Origin: Rhodeus uyekii
Lineage: Eukaryota; Chordata; Actinopteri; Cypriniformes; Acheilognathidae
Direction of reading: 5' to 3'
Assembly (NCBI GenBank): GCA_037043235.1
Contig: JAWRVZ010000057.1
Location: 310,001-374,000 of the forward strand
DNA length: 64,000 nucleotides
A program made the translations under genes and the position numbers. Each line of letters opens with the position of its first letter. Position 1 is the stretch's first letter. Positions 1 to 8,945 of the stretch are shown piece after piece. The notes below the pieces were generated by a model. That model did not search any database, was not told the DNA's origin, and worked only from the letters and a program-made list of their open reading frames with translations.

Positions 1-80
1 AGAATGTCAATGTGTATCTTTAATGCAATGTAAGTTGCTTTGGATAAAAGTGTCTGCCAAATGCATTATGTAAATGTTTT
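1..80 (+). repeat. 3' tail of an L2/V-SINE-type retroposon
   Basis: The first 80 bases carry the widely shared fish retroposon tail: a GCAATGTAAGTTGCTTTGG block, then GATAAAAGTGTCTGCCAAAT and a short run of TAAATG-like units. A closely similar tail recurs at 22538-22611 and a decayed one at 50940-50990. This tail is common to L2-type LINEs and the SINEs that borrow their machinery. The 5' part lies outside the window, so the element cannot be named further. Confidence 0.6.
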
Positions 81-470
81 TAGGTGGTTTCTTACCATTA
101 GTTCACCATATGAGTACATTCAAGAATGTCAATATATTTAAATCTGTTGTGATTTGTGAATTGTTCCCCCACTGAGTATCGTCCAATAATGATGTCAGAG
201 GGGCGATACCAAAAGAAGGCACAAAAAACACCCATCATTATAACCTCAAATATGCTGAATTGAAACAAGTTCATACTTATGTCTGAGGCAGGGGATTCCA
301 AACTTTCCCGAATATGATGGAAGCTCTGAAGTCATTGTCGGCAAACAGCCAAATGCAACTGTAATAGAACTGCAATGAAAAGAAATATGTGATCATTGCA
401 TATAGTTAGGCCCTTCCACCATATATAATGCATTTGTGCTCATAGCAACCCTTGTTTTGTGTATAGTGTG
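81..470. other. Unassigned flank of the Gypsy insertion
   Basis: AT-rich DNA with no frame of note and no repeat I recognise. It ends in GTGTG at 466-470, the left copy of the target-site duplication of the adjacent LTR element. Confidence 0.5.
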
Positions 471-1320
471 TGTTACGTCTCCCTATTTAAGAGGGTCCAA
501 GAACCACCTAAAAGGGTCGGTAACATATTTATGAAAGTAAAAGTAAAAAAAAGAAAAGAACGGGTTCAATTACTGAGACGAAGCATGAGTGAAATGAATC
601 AGGCAGAGACATGGATCAAAATAATAATTTGTTTAGTAATTCAAAAGTAATATAAACACCCAGTTGCTTTACAAATCAATAGTGGATGGTAGTAAAGAAA
701 ATATATACAAAAACATGGAACATGGAAGTGTGGGACTATGAGCGGGGACCAAATCAAAGAAATCAACAAAACATAAACAGCTAACTTATTAGTAAATGCC
801 CTTATCTACCTTTAAAAAGTAAATACAAAAATAAACTACTAAACTACACTAACTAACAAACATAAATACATAGAATAGCCGCCGCTCCTTACCTGGTGTA
901 TATAACAGTCACAGTAACCTACGTGCGCAATGTAAGTCACGTGACATGCTTCCCTAATCCCAACACTCCAAGTCCAAAATAAACAAATCAGTGTCGAAGC
1001 AAAGTTGTAAACAAAACCAAATCTTCCAAAACAAAGTTTACCAACAGAACTTCAAACAATGAAAATCAAAACACAAGCAAAAAGAAATCAAACAAACGAA
1101 AGAAAACACGCCTCTCTCTTCCTCCAGTCACTTCCGGGTCTTTATACAGGTGACATTGGTTCTGATTGGTTCCCGAGGAAGGTTGTCCTTTGTGGGCAAA
1201 TGGTGATTGACATCCGAGTCGACCAATCGTGAACCTATAAACAGATGACAAAAAGAGGGAGAGAGAGAGATAGAGAGAGAAAAACCCAAATTCCACCAAA
1301 AATACGTCGTGGACGTAACA
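471..1320 (-). repeat. LTR (3' LTR in element sense)
   Basis: An 850-bp direct repeat of 6266-7115 at an offset of 5,795. Reading both copies side by side I saw one difference, G at 725 versus A at 6520. Ends are TG...CA with an extended inverted TGTTACG. On the minus strand a TATA box (TATAAAGA, plus positions 1139-1146) lies in the first quarter of the LTR. A GA-rich simple repeat lies at about 1256-1290. Short open frames inside it are not genes. Confidence 0.95.
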
Positions 1321-1331
1321 CCCACCTCCTT
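1321..1331 (-). other. Polypurine tract of the Gypsy element
   Basis: On the minus strand the bases AAGGAGGTGGG abut the start of the 3' LTR. A purine run in this place primes plus-strand DNA synthesis in LTR retrotransposons. It lies about 40 bases beyond the gag-pol stop codon. Confidence 0.85.
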
Positions 1332-1372
1332 AAGAACAAACTTCTATATCTCATATAGAATTTGACAAAAAC

Positions 1373-4300
1373 TCAAGTAGAGAAAGATCTCACTTCTCTT
1401 TCAACTCTGGATAAAGTATCTGCCACAACGTTATCCACTCCTCTCTTGTACTTTATTTCCAGGTTATAATTTTGAACAATGAGAGACCATCTCATTAATC
1501 TCTGGTTCTGATTGTACATCCGTAGAAGGAAAGTCAGTGGGTTATGGTCAGTATATACTGTTACAGGAAGAACGGTGGAACCAACATACACATCAAAATG
1601 TTGAAGTGCTAACAGTAACGCTAGAGCCTCTTTCTCAATAGTGGAATAGTGACGTTGATGTTTATTAAACTTCTTTGAGAAGTAACAAACCGGATGATTA
1701 ATTCCATCCTTACCCTCTTGCAACAACACTGCACCCGCTCCCACTTCGCTGGCATCAACTTCCAACATGAATGGTGTGGAAAAGTCTGGGGCAGACAACA
1801 CAGGTTCACTACACAACAAAGCTTTGATGTTATCAAAAGCATTTTGACATTCAGAAGACCATGTGAAAGTAGTAGAAGGACTAAGCAAGGCAGTTAAGGG
1901 ACAAGCCACAGAAGAAAAATTCCGGCAAAAACAACGATAATACCTGGCCATGCCTAAAAACCGACGCAACTCACGTCTCGTAACCGGCACAGGAAAATCA
2001 TTAATAGCCGAAACTTTAGCTGACAGAGTACGGACTTCGCCCTTCCCCACCTGTTTACCCAAGTAGGTCACAGTAGCCTTTGCGATTTCACATTTGGCCA
2101 GATTAAGTGTTAAGGATGCCTCCTCTAGACGCTTAAACACTGTTTCTAGTAATGATATGTGCTCAGACCAACTCTGAGAATAGATGATCACATCATCCAG
2201 ATATGCGTGACAGTTTGGAACATCAGCAAGTACTAAATTGACCAATCTTTGAAAAGTGGCAGCGGCATTTCGCATCCCGAATGCCATGACATTGTATTGC
2301 AAAAAACAATCTGGAGTAACGAAAGCCGAAATCTCTGATGCTTTAGGTGTTAATGGCACCTGCCAATACCCTTTCAATAGGTCAAGTTTGCTCACGAACT
2401 TTGCCGAACCTATACTATCAACACAATCCTCCATTCTCGGTAATGGAAAACAGTCAGGAATCGTTATATCGTTAACTCGACGATAATCTGTACAGAAACG
2501 CTTACTTCCATCTGACTTCTGTACCAAGAGGCACGGAGAACTCCAAGGACTAATGCTAGGCCTAGCCAATCCTTTTTCCAACAAATACTGGGTCTCTTGC
2601 TTCATAATAGCCCTTTTAACAGCATTAACCCTATAGGGATGTTGTTTAATTGGTTGGGCCTTACTCAGTTGGATGTCATGTTGCAAAACATGTGTGAGCG
2701 TAGGCACGTCACCTAAAATAGAGTTAAATTTGTCAAGAAGGTCAATCACATCTTGCCTTTCATCTACCTCGAGATGTGCCAAGAAGTTCGGTAAATCTGC
2801 AAGAGTTTCGGAGTTTGATAATCTAGCTGTTATTAATGGTGTACCAGCCTCCAATACTCCATCCAGATCAACATCAGGGCGTTCAGCCACAGGAATCGTC
2901 TCACAGACAACTCCTACTGGAAAGACAACAGGACTTTCATCCTGCGTAGAAAGAGATTTTACAGAGTCACTTCTAGTATAATAAGCTTTAAGCATATTAA
3001 CATGACATACTCGTTTCTGACGTCTCCGGTCAGGAGTTCTTATCACATAATCAGTTTCACTCTTTTTGTCTAGTATCTCATACGGTCCAGAAAATCGTGC
3101 TGACAAAGCAGATCCAGGGATGGGAAGTAAGACCAACACTTTATCACCGACTGAAAAAGATCTGGACACAGCATGCTTGTCATAGCAAACTTTCATTTTA
3201 CCCTGCGCTTTAGACAAGGATTCTCGAGCTAACGTACTAGCTTTCTGTAGTCGTTCACGGAATTTACTTACATAATCTAGCACATTAGTTTTCTCCGTAT
3301 TCTCGATACCGAGCATCCTCTCTTTCAGAGCCTTCAAAGGTCCTCTCACCGTATGACCAAAAAACAATTCTGATGGACTAAACTTAAGAGATTCCTGTAC
3401 GGTTTCTCGAATTGAAAATAAGAGCAATGGGACCCCTTCATCCCACTCATTTCCAATTTCAAAGCAATACTTCTTCAACATCGCTTTTAAGGTTTGGTGA
3501 AACCGTTCCAACATTCCCTGACTTTGGGGATGATATGCGCTAGATGTGCGGTGTGTAATGCCTAGTGATTTGAACACCTGTGAACACAGCTTAGATAGAA
3601 AGTTAGTGCCTTGGTCAGTCTGTACCACCCTGGGTAATCCAAAAGTTGTGAAAAACTTTGTCAAAGTTTTAACCACTACTTTAGCTGTAACCTTACGTAA
3701 TGGAATCGCCTCTGGATACCTAGTAGCAGCACACATGATGGTAAGAAGAAACTGATTACCCGACTTTGACTTTGGTAAAGGCCCTACACAGTCCACCACA
3801 ACGTGTTCAAAAGGTTCTCCCATCACAGGAATTGGGATCAACGGAGCCGGTGGAATCACCTGATTGGGTTTCCCAGCACACTGACACACATGACAGGTCT
3901 TACAATATTTAATAACGTCACGTTTAAGTCCGTGCCAGAAGAAGTGTTGCAGCACACGATTATATGTCTTGGTTACACCTAAATGACCGGACAACAAGTG
4001 ATCATGTGCCAACGACAAAACTTGCTGACGCAAAACAGTGGGAACCACTACTTGATGGACTACGTTCCATTCATCCTCTAAGGTATTACTCTTACGCCAC
4101 TTTCGCATGAGTAAACCGTCTTTTATCAAGAATGTAACGTTATCCAAATTCTCATTCTCTGTCAATTTGAAACACTTCTGTAATGAGGGATCACTTTTCT
4201 GAGCCTCAATGAGCTCCTCACGAGTAAATGACAAGGAATCACTCACTACCACATTCGTCACCTGGTCACGAAACTCTGTTTCCGCAACCTCCTTAGTGTC

Positions 4301-6121
4301 CCCATCTGCACAGAAGAAAGAGTCAGATAAATCTATATCATTGTCTCTCTTAGATTGAGCACGTGTGACAACGCAAGCAGGAAAAGCGCTCGGGTATTCC
4401 TGAGCTAGTTCATCGGTTTTAAGCTGAACCAACGGAGTATCCATTACCTCTAGTAAAGGTATGACTTTCCCCCCGGCTAAATCATTGCCTAAAATGAAAG
4501 ACACCCCCTTCACTGGCAATACTGGACGTACTCCTACCTCCACAAAGTCGGTTATCAAGTCAGACTGGAGATGGATACGATGTACAGGTACCTTCATAAT
4601 CTCCATACTGAAACTCTGCACCAGTCTACTAGATCCTATTGACGATTGACCTGAAAAAGGTAATACGTCAGCACATACAAATGACTGCGCAGCTCCAGTA
4701 TCACGCAGCATCTGGACTTCTACCTGGTCCTTTTTTTCACCTGTTAGAGAAACAAATCCTTTTAAAAGGAAAGGTAAATACGTAGGATCTGGTACATCAG
4801 CTGCTTGTCCAAACGGCGAGCGTGAACTCACAGAGTTTGCCAACGCGACTTCTTTCTTTGGAAGGTCCTGTTTGCGTTTCAAAGACAGACAGTCAGCAAT
4901 CACATGACCTATCCTGTGACAATAATAACAACTACGAGTCTCTTTGGGCTTCTCGACATTTTGTTTAGGCGTTTGACTACTCACTGGAGATTTCAACAAA
5001 GACCTCCTTTCAACATTTGCTGTGTAAAAAACATTTTTATGCGTAAGCACAAACTCATCTGCTAATACAGCAGCCTGAGAAAGAGTCACCACCTTCTGTT
5101 CATTTAAGTACAACACCATCCGCTCGGGAAGACATTGCTTAAACTCTTCTAATAACAAAAGTTCTCTCAGAGAGTTAAAATCATCAGCCTTACTAGAAGT
5201 GCACCATTTATCAAAGAGATTTTTTTTCTCTCGTGCAAATTCTACAAAAGTTTGGTGAGCGGTTTTCTTGCAATTTCGAAAATGTTGTCTGTAAGCCTCT
5301 GGTACTAATTCATATGCCCTAAGAATGGTCGTTTTAACTACGTCATACTTAAGACCATCTTCTAACGATAGGGTAGAATAAACTTCCAATGCCTTGCCAA
5401 CCAATTTGCACTGTAAAAGTAGTGACCAAACATCCTTTGGCCAACCTAAAGAAGTTGCGATTCTCTCAAAAGCGTTAAAATAACTGTCCACTTCAGACTC
5501 TCTAAAATTCGGTACTAAGGCAATATGCCTTCCCACATCAAATGTGGAAGAACCAGAATAAGCCGAATTGTCACTCACCGGCAGGAAGTTCCGCTGCATA
5601 GAGGAGACTGAAGTAGCCTGCGCCGCTTCTATCTCCAATTTACGGAGCTGTACTTCCTTCTCTGCCTCAATTTCAAGCCGACGGATTTGTAGACGTAGAT
5701 CCAGCTCTTCTCGGCGGGCTTGTGCTCGTGCTTCCATGTCCATACGTGCTAGTCGCACTTTAGCCTGTAAATCACCCCTTGTACTAGGAGTACCTGGTGA
5801 GAAAGGCTCAAAAGAAGGTAAAACACCAGCCTCAACAGTGGCCTCCACCACTATCGGAGCTATTTCTACCTCATCTTTACCAGCGTCGCACACTTCTTGC
5901 CCCTCGCCAAAAGGATCAGTCTCTCCATAAACGTCAGAGAATCTCAAAATTTCCAATTCGTACAGCTGATCTATTACCTTAGCTTTAATTTGCCTCTTTA
6001 GTAATTGCTTCGAAATAGGAATCTGAAAGTGGTCAGCTATTGTTAACAAATCCTCCTTCCTACAAGTTTCAATCACCTCCAATGAGGGATTATCAATGAA
6101 ACACTGCAAATTAAATGCCAT
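1373..6121 (-). CDS. Gag-Pol polyprotein, order gag-PR-IN-RT-RH
   Basis: One uninterrupted frame of 1,582 residues from the first ATG at 6121; the frame stays open upstream to 6157, but the codon there is TTG. The N-terminus has a short helical module (CRKEDLLTIADHF), then an Arg/Glu-rich probable coiled coil (about residues 115-170), then a capsid region resembling the SCAN fold (about 205-365). A CCHC knuckle follows (CX2CX4HX4C, residues 398-411). The protease has DTG at 474. Integrase has an HHCC zinc domain (about 708-743), a catalytic D777-D836-E872 with D35E spacing, and a GPY/F-like C-terminal module near 1010. Reverse transcriptase follows with YLDD at 1307, then RNase H with D1456 and TDHNP near 1525. 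Integrase upstream of RT defines Gmr1-type elements. Gag and Pol share one frame, so neither frameshift nor stop readthrough is needed. All catalytic residues I looked for are present. Confidence 0.95.
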   Translation of the reverse strand: MAFNLQCFIDNPSLEVIETCRKEDLLTIADHFQIPISKQLLKRQIKAKVIDQLYELEILRFSDVYGETDPFGEGQEVCDAGKDEVEIAPIVVEATVEAGVLPSFEPFSPGTPSTRGDLQAKVRLARMDMEARAQARREELDLRLQIRRLEIEAEKEVQLRKLEIEAAQATSVSSMQRNFLPVSDNSAYSGSSTFDVGRHIALVPNFRESEVDSYFNAFERIATSLGWPKDVWSLLLQCKLVGKALEVYSTLSLEDGLKYDVVKTTILRAYELVPEAYRQHFRNCKKTAHQTFVEFAREKKNLFDKWCTSSKADDFNSLRELLLLEEFKQCLPERMVLYLNEQKVVTLSQAAVLADEFVLTHKNVFYTANVERRSLLKSPVSSQTPKQNVEKPKETRSCYYCHRIGHVIADCLSLKRKQDLPKKEVALANSVSSRSPFGQAADVPDPTYLPFLLKGFVSLTGEKKDQVEVQMLRDTGAAQSFVCADVLPFSGQSSIGSSRLVQSFSMEIMKVPVHRIHLQSDLITDFVEVGVRPVLPVKGVSFILGNDLAGGKVIPLLEVMDTPLVQLKTDELAQEYPSAFPACVVTRAQSKRDNDIDLSDSFFCADGDTKEVAETEFRDQVTNVVVSDSLSFTREELIEAQKSDPSLQKCFKLTENENLDNVTFLIKDGLLMRKWRKSNTLEDEWNVVHQVVVPTVLRQQVLSLAHDHLLSGHLGVTKTYNRVLQHFFWHGLKRDVIKYCKTCHVCQCAGKPNQVIPPAPLIPIPVMGEPFEHVVVDCVGPLPKSKSGNQFLLTIMCAATRYPEAIPLRKVTAKVVVKTLTKFFTTFGLPRVVQTDQGTNFLSKLCSQVFKSLGITHRTSSAYHPQSQGMLERFHQTLKAMLKKYCFEIGNEWDEGVPLLLFSIRETVQESLKFSPSELFFGHTVRGPLKALKERMLGIENTEKTNVLDYVSKFRERLQKASTLARESLSKAQGKMKVCYDKHAVSRSFSVGDKVLVLLPIPGSALSARFSGPYEILDKKSETDYVIRTPDRRRQKRVCHVNMLKAYYTRSDSVKSLSTQDESPVVFPVGVVCETIPVAERPDVDLDGVLEAGTPLITARLSNSETLADLPNFLAHLEVDERQDVIDLLDKFNSILGDVPTLTHVLQHDIQLSKAQPIKQHPYRVNAVKRAIMKQETQYLLEKGLARPSISPWSSPCLLVQKSDGSKRFCTDYRRVNDITIPDCFPLPRMEDCVDSIGSAKFVSKLDLLKGYWQVPLTPKASEISAFVTPDCFLQYNVMAFGMRNAAATFQRLVNLVLADVPNCHAYLDDVIIYSQSWSEHISLLETVFKRLEEASLTLNLAKCEIAKATVTYLGKQVGKGEVRTLSAKVSAINDFPVPVTRRELRRFLGMARYYRCFCRNFSSVACPLTALLSPSTTFTWSSECQNAFDNIKALLCSEPVLSAPDFSTPFMLEVDASEVGAGAVLLQEGKDGINHPVCYFSKKFNKHQRHYSTIEKEALALLLALQHFDVYVGSTVLPVTVYTDHNPLTFLLRMYNQNQRLMRWSLIVQNYNLEIKYKRGVDNVVADTLSRVEREVRSFST

Positions 6122-6249
6122 CAGGAAGCTTAAATGTACCACAACTTGCGCTAACAAGCTCGAATACAGACAACATACAAATTAATCTCTGCCAAAAACT
6201 GAATCTCTGCCACAATCAAGTCACACACAGCTTGATAACAGTAACAAAC

Positions 6250-6261
6250 GACGAGCCCCCA
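6250..6261 (-). other. Primer-binding site, proline-tRNA type
   Basis: On the minus strand, four bases after the 5' LTR, TGGGGGCTCGTC occurs. These are the first 12 bases of the tRNA-Pro primer site known from murine gammaretroviruses; the match stops after that (GTTTG follows). Position and TGG start support a primer-binding role. Priming by tRNA-Pro is inferred from this partial match. Confidence 0.75.
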
Positions 6262-6265
6262 ATTA

Positions 6266-7115
6266 TGTTACGTCTCCCTATTTAAGAGGGTCCAAGAACC
6301 ACCTAAAAGGGTCGGTAACATATTTATGAAAGTAAAAGTAAAAAAAAGAAAAGAACGGGTTCAATTACTGAGACGAAGCATGAGTGAAATGAATCAGGCA
6401 GAGACATGGATCAAAATAATAATTTGTTTAGTAATTCAAAAGTAATATAAACACCCAGTTGCTTTACAAATCAATAGTGGATGGTAGTAAAGAAAATATA
6501 TACAAAAACATGGAACATGAAAGTGTGGGACTATGAGCGGGGACCAAATCAAAGAAATCAACAAAACATAAACAGCTAACTTATTAGTAAATGCCCTTAT
6601 CTACCTTTAAAAAGTAAATACAAAAATAAACTACTAAACTACACTAACTAACAAACATAAATACATAGAATAGCCGCCGCTCCTTACCTGGTGTATATAA
6701 CAGTCACAGTAACCTACGTGCGCAATGTAAGTCACGTGACATGCTTCCCTAATCCCAACACTCCAAGTCCAAAATAAACAAATCAGTGTCGAAGCAAAGT
6801 TGTAAACAAAACCAAATCTTCCAAAACAAAGTTTACCAACAGAACTTCAAACAATGAAAATCAAAACACAAGCAAAAAGAAATCAAACAAACGAAAGAAA
6901 ACACGCCTCTCTCTTCCTCCAGTCACTTCCGGGTCTTTATACAGGTGACATTGGTTCTGATTGGTTCCCGAGGAAGGTTGTCCTTTGTGGGCAAATGGTG
7001 ATTGACATCCGAGTCGACCAATCGTGAACCTATAAACAGATGACAAAAAGAGGGAGAGAGAGAGATAGAGAGAGAAAAACCCAAATTCCACCAAAAATAC
7101 GTCGTGGACGTAACA
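6266..7115 (-). repeat. LTR (5' LTR in element sense)
   Basis: The upstream LTR of the minus-strand element, 850 bp, differing at one seen position from 471-1320. Its TATA-like box lies at plus positions 6934-6941 on the minus strand, so transcription would start in this LTR and run toward lower coordinates. It is followed by the target duplication GTGTG at 7116-7120. Confidence 0.95.
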
Positions 7116-8700
7116 GTGTGCACTCATTTTGTTTGACCTTGAGCGTTTTGAGAAATCGCAGCATAAAATATATCTAATTGCTTCCTTAAGAGGTGCCATT
7201 TGATACTGGACTCCCGCTATGGTTGCATATCCATACATGTAAACACATAATTTCCTCTTGATGGCGGGAGGCACTCGCCCATGGAACAGTAGGTGTCAGA
7301 TTCTGAGAAACCTGCTGCATTTGTTTTTCTAAAAAATAGTTTTTCTTTTCATTTAGAAAACTTTTGTAATCTTACACTTAATCAAAGGAACTCTTTTGGC
7401 TCTTTTTATGAGACAAATATGGCAGGCAATAGGACATTTTAGGAGAGAGGGATAGGAGTAGATTTGAATGATTGACAGCTACTCTTGTAAGAATGTGCAT
7501 AACAACTTGTTAGGATGTATGCATACCAACCTGATCTCACAGGAAAACATATGTTATGAGATGGCAGTTTTTAATAAATTCATACAATTTGAATTGTAAA
7601 AAAAAAGTAAGATTATTAGGAAAACAGTAAGAACGAAGGTCCACCCCTAAACATTCCCACCACTGGATGTAAGCAGATTTTACCAAAACATATGAATGAG
7701 ATTCAAATTCATACGAATTATCATCATTTCGGCCAAACGTAAATTGTGTTGTGCATACTGTCTGCTTTCCCTTCACCGTAGCTCTGAAATCTCATTTAAA
7801 TCCACATTAAAATTAAAGTGCCCCATTATACTTTGCCAGATATTACCTTTCATGCAGTATGTAATATTTGTATAGTTTGTGTATTTTTTTTATTTTCTGC
7901 AAAATTTCAAAAGTGAAAGGGCATGACAAATAAAGTTATTGTCTCCTAAAAATACATTCTGTTACATACCTACGTAACAAGGTAACACATTTTGTAGTTG
8001 TAGCTGCGGTCTAGAACAGTTTGGTTTGTGTTGTCGACATTTTGCACTGGAATTTATATTGAAAAAGTGAACACCATCGATATTGTTCGAATCACTGTGT
8101 ATCAGGGGCTGAGGAAGCCTTCGGAGCTGATGTTCAGATATGGTAATGAGTGCTTTGCTTCCGACACACTTTAAGCACCAGACAAATCACAACAGATTTG
8201 TCCAATCAGGGTAGATTATGTTTAGAGTAGAGGGGTTTAGAGAGACTGAATCTTCAAGCTAACTGTTTTCAGACTTTAAAGAGAAATTAGGTGGTGTACT
8301 GTATGTTATGGGAAAAGTGTAATTTTTTTGTTTGTTTTTTACCTCATGGACGGGTGAGCTGGGCTTTGCTCAGGGCACTGGTAGTTCAGGGAATCATGGT
8401 GGATCAGCCTTTGTAACCGTGATGAGAGAACTGGAGAAACTTACGGCCTCCTTGGACTTGACTGGTGTATAGTCCCCCTAAAATACTTTCTTGAGGAGAA
8501 CTACTAGTAAGTGTTCTGCCCATACACACATATTTTCTCCAACAGTTTTTATTAGCCCTGCAGGGATCCTCTTTACAGTCTTTTCTGGTCCTCTGGAGTG
8601 GGCTTGTGGCTGCGCTCTGGAGAGCTTTCTGAAACGGGTCGTGGCTGAGCTCTGGAGAGCGAGACTCTGGAGAGCATTCCGTATGTGATACGCATTTGTG
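7116..8700. other. Unassigned AT-rich DNA, no gene seen
   Basis: No frame with recognisable protein similarity on either strand. The stretch 7790-8330 has the patchy composition of an old non-autonomous transposon, but I cannot show its ends. At 8610-8680 a CTCTGGAGAG motif occurs three times in 70 bases. Confidence 0.4.
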
Positions 8701-8945
8701 TGTGGATGAAAGCGCAAGGGCAAATACCATTTAATATAACTTTCTTTTAATGACAAACACAGGATACAGCGAAAACGCACATTAAACTGACGCTACTTAG
8801 ATAAGAACAAACAAACACTGAGAGAGAACACAGGGATTACATACACAGGGATGATAACGGAAACTAGACATAACTGACAAGACTAACAATGTGATTGATG
8901 ACACAACAGGTGGCTAGGATGACGACAGAGGTTCTAAATAGGTTC
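8701..8945 (-). repeat. Possible dispersed LTR-like repeat
   Basis: The minus strand resembles the TGTCA...TGACA repeats seen elsewhere here (12166-12465, 21020-21237, 25823-26349): an ACAGGTGGCTAGGATGA block near 8905 matches CAGGTGACTAGGATGA near 21166. The ends are not clear, so the limits are approximate. Confidence 0.35.

Larger units (their letters stand above)
471..7115 (-). mobile_element. Complete Gmr1-type Gypsy LTR retrotransposon
   Basis: A full-length Ty3/Gypsy element of 6,645 bp on the minus strand. Two 850-bp LTRs (471-1320 and 6266-7115) begin and end with TGTTACG/CGTAACA, and the insertion is flanked by the 5-bp duplication GTGTG (466-470 and 7116-7120). Between them lie a polypurine tract (1321-1331), one long gag-pol frame (1373-6121) and a primer-binding site (6250-6261). 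The encoded order is gag, protease, integrase, reverse transcriptase, RNase H; integrase before RT is unusual for Gypsy and is the hallmark of the Gmr1 group first described in Atlantic cod. The near-identity of the LTRs and the unbroken frame point to a very recent insertion that may still be competent. Assignment to Gypsy rests on RT and D35E integrase motifs; assignment to Gmr1 rests on domain order and the SCAN-like capsid. Confidence 0.95.

Noticed and set aside
459..650. Open frames inside the LTRs (also 1066-1325, 6861-7274)
   Set aside because: They lie in the LTRs on either strand, recur in both LTR copies and have no protein motif.
1694..5982. Plus-strand frames opposite the Gypsy gag-pol
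   Set aside because: They are antisense shadows of a long real frame and lack any recognisable motif.
6122..6157. Upstream extension of the Gypsy gag-pol frame
   Set aside because: The codon at its start is TTG; the first ATG is at 6121.
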